Both the position numbers and the translations under genes were made by a program. Source: Epiperipatus broadwayi (taxonomy: Eukaryota > Onychophora > Udeonychophora > Euonychophora > Peripatidae). Taken from it: a stretch of DNA of 64,000 nt. Positions 1 to 12,224 of the stretch are shown one piece after another; within the stretch, counting starts at the first letter, position 1, and every line of letters begins with the position of its first letter. The stretch is from NCBI GenBank assembly GCA_028023455.1, contig JAQFVV010000151.1, forward strand, positions 2,353,097 to 2,417,096, given 5' to 3'. The notes beneath the pieces are model-generated. The model worked only from the letters and a program-made list of their open reading frames with translations, searched no databases and had not been told where the DNA came from.

Positions 1-214
1 TATAGATAAAATGTAGATTTTAGAAATACGCACCCAAGAAAGATAGAATGAGGTAAGCTAGATTATTAGAGAAATTTACACATTAAGTTAATTATTCAAT
101 TTTAGTTATACAAATGATAGTTTTTACATTTTATAATTTAGATAAGTAATATGAAGAAGTGCTATAGCATATTATTAGAGTACTCTAGAGTTTGAACACA
201 GACAGGTACCTGTT

Positions 215-560
215 TTATAAGAAGTTTTCTGATTCCATTAGTTTAGCAGCAAAAAGTTCACGAGTGGCAATTCTTTCTTGTATTTAGATATTTCATTTAC
301 TTTCACAGCAGCAGCAGCTTTCTCATTTATTTCAGGCAGCAGATCTTCATGGTGAATTTATGACGGGCAATGGAAAGTTCGGCATCCGATAGGCCATCTC
401 CCGATGGAGAATAATCTAGGTGCTTTACTCGGTCATACCTTGGCAGGAACAAATTATTTTTATATTTTTGGAGACTCTCAGTGATCGAGAGCAAAGCTAA
501 AGTTGAAGTGAATGTCTCCAGCAAGTCTAAGATGGCCTCTTTTCTTATCTTGATCTTTCA
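215..560 (-). pseudogene. C-terminal remnant of an unidentified protein-coding gene, two frameshifts
   Basis: Read on the minus strand, an open segment (about 524 to 350) encodes a protein-like sequence including LFLPRYDRVKHLDYSPSGDG and SDAELSIARHKF. Reading then has to shift one frame to continue as HHEDLLPEINEKAAAAVKVN, and shift again to continue as RIATRELFAAKLMESENFL followed by a stop at 215-217. Three adjoining frames that each look coding, and join end to end, mark a decayed gene rather than chance. No splice signals are evident at the joins, so a processed pseudogene is the simplest reading. The charged, alanine-rich C-terminal part looks helical. I do not recognise the protein family. 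A live gene with assembly indels is the alternative. Confidence 0.5.
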
Positions 561-599
561 CATTTTTGTTAAGGTATTTTTAGGTTCTACTTAATCTGC

Positions 600-3500
600 C
601 CTGAGGATAATCAATGCATTTTGTTGGTTTTAATTAAAGAAAGCTGCCGTTCTATTGTTTACATTTTACATTTACTAATTACATTTTGGGGAATTTTTCT
701 TTAATTAATCTATTATCTATCACTGACCGATGCTTTTAAATTTCAAAGACAAAAAGGAAACATAAGATTATTTTAACTTTTAATTAAATATTACATCAGA
801 TTTTTTTAGAATTATTATTAAACGAAATTTAAACAAAGCAATAAATACGAACTTTATAATCCAAACTAAATGATTAAAATTATACAAAATTATATAACTA
901 AAAGAAATCTAAATTATATTATTTTATCCCCATTTATTGCCTTTAATTTGAGATCGAAATGTGTGCATGTTTATGCTGAATTCTACATATATTTATACAT
1001 TTTTAATATTGCTACACACACAACTCGATACCAAAAAGTTTAAATTTGGGCGGGATAGACCGGTCAGTGAGAGACGACAGAAAAAGATGAAATTTAAGAT
1101 TCGAATACGAATCTTACTGTTTCACTGTGAATATACAATCAATTAATCTCCAAATTATCTTAAATACAATATAAATATATATATCACACATTTCTACAAT
1201 TATAGGTTTTTAACTACACCAGTTAAGATTATAAAATATTAAATCTATGTCTGCAGCCATTATGACATTCCAAAATAATAATAAAGTCAGTGAGATCTGT
1301 CACAAGATTTTCAATTGGTCAACTTAACCTTCAGGGTCAGATCCCATAGGTCATGTCACTCTAAAGAACCATTATCAACATATAATCATTTATCTGGTAC
1401 ACAGCTGCAACTCTATATACAGCTCATTTTTCACAAACATCATCACTTTTGACTATTAATCAGGCAAATATTTACATTCGTTAAAGAAATACTTTTCTCA
1501 TATTACTGTGATGCAATTAAATAATTTTCAAAAATTCAAAAAAAAAAAAATTATACTAACAGCTAATGAATAGGGGACATTGTTTTCTTCCAAACAGAAA
1601 TTGTACAAAAATTTTGTATTACCTAAAAATTCATATCATCAAATCAAACACCTAAGATCAATTATTGACACATGGAGCATTTACAAAAAATGTAAATATA
1701 TATATACTTTTTAATCATTAAAGCTTAGTACGGATTGAAGAAAAAATTATTTTATCATTATTTGTAGTTCTATTCAAATTATTAAATGCTTTTTAAAAGC
1801 AATTATTTTTTAAAGTGCCTTGTAGTATAAAGTAGTTTCCTATCTATGATTTATATTCAAATCTAAGTAAAGCTTGGAAATGTTTTCAGGTATCCTTTCT
1901 CATACAAGCTTAGGAGTTTTTATAGGTAGCTAACCCACAGTCAATCCAACTAGTCATTCGTTACTAGTTGGGAAATATGCATCTACATGTTTTAGATGAA
2001 GATAAAAGACCCTACAATATTCCCAATACGACACAACACTAAAGAGGAAAATGCCACATACCTATGAAAGCGGAGCCCATGATTTTTAATTTCTCAGCAA
2101 TTATTTTTAGTTTTAAATTTTATTTTCATCAAACAATGATATAGATCGGTTAGTTATTATGGAGAAATCATGATTTAGATGGAACAGTTCAAAATTCAAA
2201 AAAACAATACTGAAGATAAACATTAAGGACTTTTCCACTATTTGTCTGGAAGTACTACTGCTATTATCCCCCCCCCCTTCCTATCCTAGCTGAAAACATC
2301 CCAGCAATAAATTGCAGACACCACAGAAAAAACACTGATCCACATTTTGATTCATTAGTTGTTTCTGAATATGATTGGCTGTCTTTGCAAACTTTATTTA
2401 CTTTTATTATCTAAATATCCTTCTAATGTAAAGTTAAATGTATCCATCCTTGGTAAATAAGGAATAAAAACTACTACCTCATCCATATATGCAGCAGTTC
2501 CATCAGCAAAAAAAGAAACCCATCAAATAAAAAACCTACTGGTTTTCATTAAGAACAAAGAGAGAAAAGTGTTAAGCCTATTATTTTGCATGAAAATTAC
2601 AGTCGACATCAAATCTGACATGCTGAAAAGTAAAAAAATTACAGAAGACCATTAATATCATGAAATACTTATATAACTGCAGTATATGGTCTTGGTGATT
2701 TGGCTGATATAGCTGCAAATAGTTGGACTACGAAGTGGTACAAACAAAAAGTCTTCACTGAAACTGGAACTAGCATTTTATTCTTGAGAAAACAGTGAGG
2801 AAAAAATCAATCAAAAACCAAGTAAACCCTCTCTCCCAGTCATTAATCATTTAGACCATTGCATAAAGCCACCTTTCTCTGAGAATCATCACTGTCATCA
2901 GAATTTATCAATGAACACAAACTTGTTAAGAGAACATTTTGTTTTAGCCTCATACCATCTAATGTCAACACGAGTAATTTAATCGCTGAATGACAGATTC
3001 CAGGGCTATTATATTTGCAGCCTGTGCATCATAATTGTAGATTAGTTTCTGGTTAATAGTCCTTGCCAACAGGAAGCTTGCTCCTAATAGCATATGTTAA
3101 ATGCAAACAAGACAATCATGTGACGTTAAACTTACATCTGTTCGATAACGTAGCAGACAAAGGCTGTTTTACCCTGAGGTTATCATGAATGGGTTCAAAG
3201 CTGTAGCCTGCCAGTCTATTCATATTGAAGTCAGTATTTATGAGAACTAGGCCATCCCAATCATTCAAACAATAAATTAAATTTCCAGTTCCTTATCTAC
3301 TCTACTGCTACCATTCCTAGTAATATCATCTAGGAGTGTAGCTACAAGTTATCAGAGATTTAATTTAAAATGAAAAATAAATAAATAATGAATGACTTAC
3401 TGATCAGGAATTCATAAAAAAATCAAACACCCAATATGACAGAGCTGGGCTACAATCTATAGATTCAAGCTTTAGTTTGTTGCTCTGCCAATGTAGCACA

Positions 3501-4020
3501 CCATAATGGAATAATTTATTGCACAGAAGCCCATAAAAAATTTGAGCGCCATAAATGACATAGTTGATCCACCAGAATCTACATTTTTATCTCTACACTA
3601 AACCACACAGGACAATAAAAAATAATTATATAAAACAAATCCAATTAGAACACAAAACAGCTAATGAAGGTTTTTTTTTTTTTCAATCAATTTGACAAAT
3701 TTTCTACACCACTGCCTAAATTAATTAAAGAAATGTATGATTCTTACAAATTTTTTTATCAACATTTATTCTAGTCTAAAAAAAGAAAAAAAAATCATTA
3801 CAAAATTTTTGAAGTATGAATAGCTATTTGTTGCATAATATAATTAATCAATAGATCGCTTTTCCGAATTTTCCACTAATTTAACCAATATTTTATTATT
3901 AAAATGACATTCACTTGTCAACGTTCAATAAAATAACTAATATAGAATGAAGCTTTATAAATATATTAAATAACCACAATATTATCACATCCTTTTAAAT
4001 TTCATAAGAATAAAGATACA
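600..4020. other. AT-rich non-coding stretch
   Basis: I see no convincing gene. The stretch holds short poly-A/T runs, a C-run near 2270-2277 and many in-frame stops on both strands. A few GC-richer passages (1290-1370, 2870-3250) have no coding frame that I can support. Confidence 0.6.
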
Positions 4021-4027
4021 ATAAAAG

Positions 4028-4310
4028 ACAAATGACCCCTAAGATTTAAACTTTATATCTGTGCTAGAGATAATCTATAGTTTAATAAATGATTAATAAT
4101 AGTCATTACTATATTTATCTACAATGGATGGTGTCAAAGATGTGGGTTGAGTTAATTTGACACTTGCAATGCAAAATATAAAAATGAAACTTATACATTC
4201 AACACACTTCTTTACAAAAAAACAAAACACCCAAAAAATAGACAAATGATCTCCAAGATGCATTTCAGGCAGTATCTGTCATCAGTTGGCGAGATCCTGG
4301 CCCACTAATA
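4028..4310. mobile_element. Family A repeat: body (+) next to a hammerhead module (-)
   Basis: Positions 4040-4165 match the ~160-bp 'family A body' (key words: aactttatatctgtgctaga, aataaatgattaataatagt, tgtcaaagatgtggg), which recurs at 12,424, 17,500, 27,175, 30,190, 30,405, 31,690 and 31,858. A short piece of the hammerhead 3' half (gacaaatgacccc) lies at 4030-4042 and a nearly complete hammerhead module at 4248-4296, both reading on the minus strand. Body and ribozyme are in opposite orientation here, unlike the 17.4-kb copy, so this copy is rearranged. Confidence 0.6.
4248..4296 (-). ncRNA. Hammerhead ribozyme motif, family A, copy 1
   Basis: Minus strand. Stem I has an outer helix GATCT/AGATC (4292-4296 with 4248-4252) and an inner helix CCAA/TTGG (4286-4289 with 4253-4256), with a CG bulge between them on one side. 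The core CTGATGA is at 4279-4285 and GAAA at 4263-4266. Stem III is the self-complementary ATGCAT (4258-4263), followed by the cleavage-position C at 4257. Stem II (4267-4278) is poorly paired, so this copy is probably inactive. The outer stem I differs from copy 2 (GACC/GGTC) yet still pairs. A six-base palindrome with no loop means stem III could only form well in a dimer, as known for metazoan type I hammerheads. Confidence 0.6.
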
Positions 4311-4339
4311 TCTTCGTCATCATCATAGTTTAGTATTTA

Positions 4340-6060
4340 TCCGTAGCGAACAATTATAATTCGATTTAGAAATGCGATTTCATTTAAATTGATTCATTTT
4401 GACGGTATCATCTTTCATGATTATTTACTAATTCTTTTTCTTTATTATTATTAGATCACAAATTATTTAATTATAACTAAATAATAATTAGAAGTATTTT
4501 AAAATTAAGACGAAATAACTTATTTATTGGGTGCAAGTTACGGATGAAGCTAAATATTTATTCCACTGGCTAAATGTCTTAACAGGGTTCAACTTGTAAT
4601 TAACTTTATATAAAAACTAAATCATTTTCTCCAGTAAAAAAAAAAAAAAATCAACTTTCATCGAGCGAGTTTCTACTAAAAATTTAGATTTGTAAACTAT
4701 TGTTTTAATAGACAATTAAATCTATTCAAAAACAGTAACTATCTACTTTAATTAATAAAACTAAATGCCCAGTTTGGTTCAGGACAGTAATAGAGGTCAG
4801 ACTCTGGATTGTAAACTTCCAGTTCTAACACTTCTGGCGCTCGATAAACTTTCTAGCAATAAAATCATTTAATTATTTATTTATTTTTATAAAATTAAAT
4901 ATAAACGGAAACTACTTGAAGAGTATAAGTTACGTACAGAGTGAAATAAATAAACAAATTTAATATTTTTACAATACATTTTAAAGGAATATTACTTAAT
5001 TAGCAAGTTACGTTTGAATGATAAAAGATAATCACCTTTTTTTTTGAAAACACATTTTTCTATTAAATAAAAAACCAATCATGATATCACGGAGGCTTTC
5101 ATCTTCAGCTTCTATAACTTAAACGTAAAGCAGAAGGTAGTAGTAAACATGTTTGCTCGTTTAATTTGAACGCCATACTTTAAGAAAAGTTAGAAATCCC
5201 TACCAGACAAATTAAAAGTGAACATAAATTCTAGACCTAATTGATTTAGCCTTAAAGTTACGTAATCTATTGGAAATAAATATAAACTTACGGATCATTG
5301 TACAAAACATGTATTAACAAAGCTTTGTTTGTTTTACAAATAATCACGTGACTGAGATCTTTTCGAAAGTACTCCCCAAATGGCTAAAAATTAAATTCAC
5401 ACTATTTTATTAATATCGCCTTTATTAAAACGCCGATCTAACTTCAATTTGTAGAAAGAGAACATGTAATGTTTTTTTGTTTTTTAAAGATACGTAATAA
5501 AATCTTTATAGAAATAGATATTAAAGCGGTTCAGCGGATTTTGGGGGTAACTTTACGAGGTGGGATGTGATGTGAAACGGAGAGCTATTTATTGCCTTAT
5601 ACTTTACAAACCTTCAGGCAGAAAAGTTAAATATTTTTTTAATAATCGTAATATCAATCGAACAATAGTCAGTTTTATTACTGCAAGTTTATGTAAAAAC
5701 AAAAAGATATAAACCATAGCTATATTGCTATTTTTATTCCAATCTTCAATAGTGATGAATGTGTGCATTTATAGTATTTTCATTTATAGTTTTACTGCTA
5801 TTAGTATATCTTTATTTTTGTGTTACCAGCTTATTAAAAACTTTTTAGAACCTTTCTCATACTACGTAACTCATCTTATCATGATCATATTCCATCTATG
5901 TCAAAATTAGCAATGGAATCTGTTTTTATCAAATGCGATGTGAAGACACATATAGATGATCTTAGTTTGTAAGCATTCATATGTTTGCTGACTTTTTTCA
6001 TTATATTTATTCACCTGATACAGTAAATCTCATTATGGCTTCATAACTCCATAAGCTTAT
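4340..6060. other. AT-rich non-coding stretch
   Basis: No gene or recognisable repeat. Poly-T/poly-A runs and ATTA-rich words dominate. Confidence 0.55.
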
Positions 6061-6068
6061 AGCACTAA

Positions 6069-6434
6069 ACATCACATGATCACCATTCTTTATGCTTACA
6101 CAAGCTGTTTACACAGAGGTTAAACTCTTCATATAGTAGTGCCATTCAGTGCGAGCCAGAGTAATCAATGGATGCAAGATTCCCAGACTAGTTTCTAACT
6201 TGTGGCTTTCATCAGTAAGGAGCCTTGGATCTGAGAGCACAGTACCTATATCTTAGTATCTAATATTAAAGCCACAAGCTAGAAACTAGTCTGGCGATAT
6301 TGGATGAGTAGGCACTTCTTGCATCCATTGATTACTCTGGCTTTCCCTGATTAGTGCTACTGTATGGAGAGTTTAGCTTCTGTGTAAACAACTTATGTAA
6401 GCATAAAGAATGGTGACCATGTGAAGTTTAGTGA
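6069..6434. mobile_element. Family B foldback element (palindrome of about 365 bp)
   Basis: The two halves are inverted copies of each other. The left edge reads catcacatgatcaccattc and the right edge returns as gaatggtgaccatgtgaag. Internal paired words are agagtaatcaatggatgcaa (left) with tgcatccattgattactctg (right), and cagactagtttct with agaaactagtctg. The arms flank a short centre near 6245-6265. The same unit occurs at 6,430-6,840, 16,695-17,215 and 43,165-43,515, with fragments near 7.9, 8.9, 9.1 and 16.3 kb. There is no coding capacity. Each arm carries a hammerhead-type core (listed separately). Confidence 0.75.
6183..6224 (-). ncRNA. Hammerhead-like motif, family B (left arm of foldback)
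   Basis: On the minus strand, CTGATGA (6209-6215) is followed by a short imperfect hairpin (AGC, loop CACAA, GTT) and GAAA (6192-6195), then the palindrome ACTAGT and C. An A-A mismatch sits where canonical hammerheads have G10.1-C11.1. Stem I next to the core is weak here. The partner arm at 6262-6300 has the GAAA/ACTAGT half but has lost CTGATGA. Confidence 0.45.
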
Positions 6435-6840
6435 TTTAATACCAATCCTGCCTGATAGGATTATGGTGACTGTGGTTATTAAAGAACCAAAGACACCAAA
6501 AAGTATAGATACTGAACTGAGTTCAGATCTAAATGATTATACAAACTAATGAGTTGGAATTAAGAACATTACTGTGTTTTCATTTTGGACTCGAAAGTTT
6601 TATAGTCAGCTAATAAGATAAAAGGTGGCTGCTGGAGGGTTGCATTGCTGCAGTACTCTCTCAGAACCAAGGTTCATCACTGATAAAAGCTACAAGCTAG
6701 AAACTAGTCTGGGGATATTGAATAAGTAGGCACTAGACAAACTTTCTTGCATCCATTGATTATTCTGATTTGCACTGCTTTGTTGTACTGTGTGGAGAGT
6801 TTGGCCCCTGTGTAAGCTTATAGCATTTGTTATTATAAAG
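6430..6840 (+). mobile_element. Family B unit, single orientation
   Basis: A second family B unit starts beside the foldback. It contains ctgaactgagttcagatc (an internal palindrome), the ggtggctgctgga segment also present at 43,300, a hammerhead-like module at 6671-6720 (CTGATAA, GAAA, ACTAGT) and the end region catccattgattattctg followed by gtggagagtttggcccctgt. The unit is about 400 bp and non-coding. Confidence 0.6.
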
Positions 6841-7125
6841 CTTGTGGTATTTTATTTTTGCTTACAACATGTGAGTGAAAATAATCTTTATCATCAAAAA
6901 TTATTATCCATCTTCTATTGCAACTAATCATTCTTTATTAAAGAAAAGAAATTTGCACGATTCCTTATCAAGGTATATGTGGCACAGAATGGGTTTATAA
7001 GGAAACTCTAAAATTATTCTTTTGTGGAATGTAATTACATATTCCATATATGATATTAATGTGGAAATGTATATCACTTTGTGTATTGTGAGAATTTGTT
7101 TTAATATTCTGATTGTCAATGCTAT

Positions 7126-7374
7126 ATGAGAAACTGTTCGAAAATTGATGCAATATGTTTAAAGGAAGCTCCTTTACTTTTACAGACAGAAGTTTGTGCG
7201 CCACATTATTTAATATATAAGAAATGTAAGATTACACCTGAAACATTTAATTCATCTGTTTTTTTCAATCATGAGAGAGAACACGGCCATAGCTGTGATC
7301 CAAGTTCTGTCAGAGTTGTACGTGAAGAGAGAAATGATCGCAAATGCAAAATAAAAGAGGTGGTTCATTAATAA
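7126..7374 (+). pseudogene. Possible coding remnant, 81 codons, unidentified
   Basis: The frame encodes a peptide with a polar, His/Cys-bearing end (HEREHGHSCDPSSVRVVREE). The H-x3-H-x-H spacing and the following V-R-V-V-R-E are loosely reminiscent of the region just after a FLYWCH-type zinc finger in Mutator-like transposases, but this resemblance is from memory and weak. No start signal, splice site or neighbouring coding segment supports it. It may be a chance ORF. Confidence 0.2.
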
Positions 7375-7945
7375 ATATGTAATGAACCAAATAAGTAATA
7401 GTAGTCAAATCAGCAAAAAATTAATGTTTTCAGCAGAATGACCCTGAGTATGACATGAAAATGTTGAAAGTGTGCTTGGTACAATTATATTATTAAAATT
7501 TTATATTTAAACACTGTATAAGTATTATTTTGCATAAATTACATTGACTGTAGCCCTTGTGATTAAATAAATCAAAAGAATATTAGCAATCTATTATCAA
7601 TTCTTACAACTAGGCATAAATGTGATGTTGGCTTGGCAACAAATCATAACTACTTGGCTGTTGATACTTGTAATTTATTATTATATATAATCAAATATAA
7701 GTAATAAAACAAAATCTCAATTAAGGCTTAAAATTTTACTATACTAATTATACAAATAAATATTATGCTATAATTTGAGTATTATGTTGTGTCTATCATT
7801 TATAATAGTATGTACAAATATAATATATAAGTGGAAATATTTAATGTGTAGAGTTATCCATTTATAATTATTTAATTAAAAAGCACTTTGATAAATGCTA
7901 GGCTTAAGCTGGCATTTTTAGATCTAATGTCTGAATATCTTAGTG

Positions 7946-7985
7946 CCTCACTGATGAAAGCCAACAGCTAGAAACCAGTCTGAGG
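7946..7985 (+). ncRNA. Hammerhead-like motif, family B, well-paired stem I
   Basis: CCTCA (7946-7950) pairs perfectly with TGAGG (7981-7985) as the inner stem I. The core CTGATGA is at 7951-7957. Stem II is AGC-CAACA-GCT flanked by an A-A mismatch. GAAA is at 7971-7974, then CCAGT and the cleavage-position C at 7980. This is an isolated fragment of a family B unit (about 7,920-8,000). All core positions of the hammerhead consensus are present except the G-C pair at the base of stem II. Confidence 0.6.
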
Positions 7986-8641
7986 ATAGGGCTATTCAGA
8001 AAAGATTGTTCGGAGCTATTCACACTCATTATATAATAATTATTGAAATAAGATTTGTGTTTAAATCCTATATTTGTTGTTGAATAGTCTATTTATGTGT
8101 TAAATGCACTTACAAATTTATAAATTAATAGTTGTGTACCACTAGCTGGAAATAAAATATAATAAATCAATACAATCAACAATAGACTACTTTTGATATT
8201 GTTATATTCAGATTTTATGTTTGTAAATATAATAGCACTGCTGAAAGGATTGTAGCATTGGTTGTATTGATTTAATAAAAATATATGTATTTATCAGTAG
8301 TAAGCATAGATAGTTAGCTGATTATCATATATAAGTCATATCACTCTTAATGAGCAATCTGTTGCTTAATTTTAGGCACTGGATGGGTGGTGCAACTTAT
8401 ATATAAGTCAGTAGATGATCAGTCTTAAAAAGGATCCTTATGATTAATGTGGCTTTTGGTTCAATGATATCACAGTTATTTTTTTCTAAAAAATAATGGC
8501 TTAATCATGAAGAGGAGGTCTGATATCATCACCTTAATAGATAATCTACGATTTATTCAATTTACTACAGTAAACCAACTATTTTCTCATGATTTTTTCC
8601 ATATACTTCCAAAAGCAATACTGAAACCCTACTTTACAACC

Positions 8642-8823
8642 ATCTATTGCAGTGCAGTGATCCTTTAATGCAGTTCCTTATGTTGTGGTGACCCCTAACC
8701 TTTAATTTTGCTACTGTTATGAATTAAAAATGTGTTTTCCAATGGTCTTAAGTGACCCCAGTGAAAGGGTTGTTCAACCCTCAAAGGGTCACAACCCGCA
8801 GGTTGAGAACCACTGATCTATTG
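8642..8823. mobile_element. SPIN-like hAT MITE with intact 8-bp target duplication
   Basis: The element (8650-8815) begins CAGTG and ends CACTG. It is flanked on both sides by the direct repeat ATCTATTG (8642-8649 and 8816-8823), the 8-bp duplication expected of hAT insertions. Interior words (gttgtggtgacccc, ttttgctactgttatgaat, gtgttttcc, atggtctta, gtgaaagggt, aaagggtcacaacccgcagg, ttgagaaccactg) match, as I recall it, the non-autonomous SPIN ('Space Invaders') hAT family, known from several tetrapods, a triatomine bug and a pond snail and noted for horizontal transfer. Compared with that consensus, the middle and part of the left end are deleted, and CpG sites appear as TpG/CpA. It has no coding capacity and depends on an autonomous hAT transposase. 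It landed inside family B-derived DNA. Confidence 0.85.
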
Positions 8824-9290
8824 TGAGTTTGAGTAATCAATGGACGCTATATGATATAAACCTTATTATATTTCTCTTATGATTTCTGGCTTTAGTCTTT
8901 GTCATTGAAGACTAGGATTTAAATCTGAAGCTAATGTACCTGTACATCTGCCTTTGTGTCACTTTATATATCTTTATAGCAATAAAATTTTCAATAAAAA
9001 CAATAAAGTATAATGGTATTAATAAATGTTATAAACAGTAGCAGTTCTATTCATACAATAGCATCACCTAGTGCATGCTATAGTAATCATTAGGTGACAA
9101 AAAGTTGTGCATTTAATTCCCCTATCTAGTATCTATTCATCCAATATTCGCAAATTAAATTTTAGCTTATAGCTGTCATCAGTGAAGAGCATTGGATCTG
9201 AGAGCAATGGATATAATGTATCTATTGTTCACTATAACTTGCACTATGTGGCGCTATTGCATGGAGAGAATTGCTATTATTTTAATAGCT
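8824..9290. repeat. Degraded family B remnants
   Basis: The word gagtaatcaatggacgc (from 8830), then atctattcatccaatatt, agctgtcatcagtgaagagc and gcattggatctgagagca (9130-9210), are diverged family B segments on the minus strand. The end piece cgctattgcatggagagaatt (9255-9275) is in plus orientation, so an old foldback is likely. The hammerhead core survives only as a trace (tcatcag near 9177). Confidence 0.5.
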
Positions 9291-9880
9291 TTTGCAAGGA
9301 AAAGAAATGATGATTGTATGATGTCTTAATATGTCACAAGTAACTATAATAAATCACAGAATTATTTTCAGTCAATTTCTTACCCTTTTTCAACTGAAAC
9401 CTATTTAAATTAAGCAGAAGCAAACATTATTATGCGACATCCCAAGATCCATAAATTTAGTTTTAACATTAATATATTGTCTATTAATATTGTCTATTAA
9501 TTAAAGATATCTTATTTTTATTTATCAAAATTTCTTCCTTATTTTTTTATTATTATGGTTTTTCTCCTTATAAAGAATCTTACTATTTTTCAGATGAAAA
9601 TTGAAAGTAAACTTTCATGTTTTTTGATGATCAAATGCATGATTAAATCATTACTTATTTCATTTGTTATGCATTTACATAACAGTTGTTGCTCTTTTAA
9701 TATTATTATTTTATTACAATAATTATTCTATAACAGACATTACATCTTTATAGTGTTATACTATCTTAGTGTCATTGGTTACTTATGTTTATAGTAGACA
9801 ACTTAGAGTAAAATGACCAAGTACTACCTATAGTAGATAAGAACATTTTCTTCCCCTATTCTAGCACCATCTATTGTAAG
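9290..9880. other. AT-rich non-coding stretch
   Basis: No gene or recognisable repeat. Confidence 0.5.
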
Positions 9881-12224
9881 CTTAAGTAAGTAGAAATGAG
9901 CAGATATAAAAATAAAAGTAGCAACAATAGTGAAAGATGTGGATGGAAAATGAATGGTAAGAATATGTTAGAAGAATATAAGATAAAAGTAAAAGAAATC
10001 GTGGAAGAGTTTGTCATGGATGAATGTAAGGATTAGTTTGGTGAAGTATAAAAGTAATAGAAAAATGAGAATCAGTAAAAGTGTAAAAGAGAGGGGAAAA
10101 GCAGGCAGAGAATATGCATGTGCTATTAAAAACAAAAAATGTGAAAAAGCTGTTAATACTAAATGAAAACAATTTTTAAAAAAGAAGTTGGCTAAAATAG
10201 ATAATTATACGGAGAGAATGAAATTAAATAGTAAATTATTGGAGGATATTAATAAAGGTGGAAGAAATGGGAGTAAAAAATTTTGGAAATATATTAAAAG
10301 AAGAAATATAGGGGAGAGAGCAATAGTATTACTAAATGATGAGGTAAAAAGAGTGTAGCTCTAGAGAAGAGTTAGAGACACTCTTAAATAAATATGTAAT
10401 GAATATTGAAAAGATGTTAGATATGAAAGACACAGTGATAACAAACATAAAAGCCCATAGTAATGGAAATATTAGTTTTACAGAAAATGAATTGAATGAG
10501 GCAGGGAAGACATTGAAAAGTGGAAAGGCAAGAGATTTAGATGGATGGCAGCAGAAATGGTGATGAATTTGGGAAATAGGACAAAATTAAATCTATTATC
10601 ATGTTTTAATAAGATTGCACAGAAGACAGAATTTCCAGTTAAGGACCATAGAAAGTTAAAGAATTATAGACCGATAGCGGTAACATCAGTGTTATATAAA
10701 GTTTTTGCATCTATGGTGCTGGAAGGGTCACAAATGAATGGAAGAAAATAATATAGTGGGACAAATGTAATGAAATTTTTGATCAGATAGGCATATAGGA
10801 GATAGTTTATTTGTAGTCACCCAACTTATAGGTATGAATATGAATACAGATACACAATTATACATGGTCTCTATAGATATAGAAAAGACATATAATAGAG
10901 TAAGTAGAAATAGATTATGGATAAGTTTAATAAATTTGGGAATGAATGGAGCTTTAGTAAATTTTATAAATAAATAAATATCTCATTTAAGAGATTGTAT
11001 GAAAATAATTACTATATATATATATATATCAATTAGAAAATATAGAATCAGTGAGAGTTAAAAGTGGGGTGGGACTAAGGCAATGATTCCCTCTGTCACT
11101 TATTTTGCTTTTGTTATATTTGAGAGAAATGAAGGGAGCAATAGAGAGACTAGGAAGAGGGGTGCCATTAATAGATTGCAAGGGAGTGTATACATTATCA
11201 GGTCTTTTATTTTTTGATGATATCTTCTTGTGCACAGAAAATATGAAAGGTATGAAAATTATACTGAAAATATACTCAAGGATGAATACAGAGATGAGGA
11301 TTAAATTTAGTGAAGAAAAACCAAAAGTAATGATGATAAATGCTGGGGAAGAGAAGAGAAAGAATTTTTATTCGGAGATATAAAGTTAAATGTGGTGAAT
11401 AAGTATAACTATTTAGGATTTGTCTTAAAGTAATCAGAGAAATTGCTTGAATGAATGGTAGAAAAAATTGATAAATTTGCAAAGAGAAGAAAGGGATTGA
11501 TAAAGAAATTAACAGTGTTTTCATATAATAAATATAATGTAGCTAGAATTATATGGAAGGAAGCGGCAATAGCAGGGTTAACTTTTGGTAACAGTGCATT
11601 ATGTGTTAGCAAAGAGATATTAGATTACTTAGAAAAATGACAAAGAGAAGTGGGAAGACATGCATTAGATGCAGATATGTGGACAGCAAAGGAGGCAATT
11701 CAAGGAAAACTGGAATGGTCAAGTTTTTATATGAGAGATGCAAAAAGCAAATGAAAATATTTGGTAGATTGCAGTTTATGGATAGTAAGAGAATAGCTAA
11801 AATAGTATTTAATTGGGTTATGAGTAAAGGACAGACAACAAGATGGGTGAGAAAGGTAGTATAGTATGCAGAAGATTTGGATAAAGACTTTATGTCAATA
11901 TACTTGTATAAATAGAAGAATTGTTGAGTGTTATAGTAGCAAAGAATAGGATAGAAGAATAGATGCATTAATAAAAAATAGAGTTGGAAATAGTATGGAG
12001 AGTAAAAAGAGTTTAAATATATATAGAAGTAAACAGAACATTGAATGAGAGTTAATTCATGATAATAGCAAGGAAAGTAGTTTATTGTTTAAGGTTTGAA
12101 CAGGATTGTTAGCAATAAGGGAATATACACATAAATGCAGGAATGTGGGTGATTTAGTCTGCAAGCATGTAAGAAAGACATGGAAAATGTTAGGCATTTG
12201 TTAATTGAATGTAAATGCTTACAA

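Noticed and set aside
11029-11968. Minus-strand open frames over the LINE (up to 120 codons)
   Set aside because: They shadow the purine-rich plus-strand RT coding sequence.
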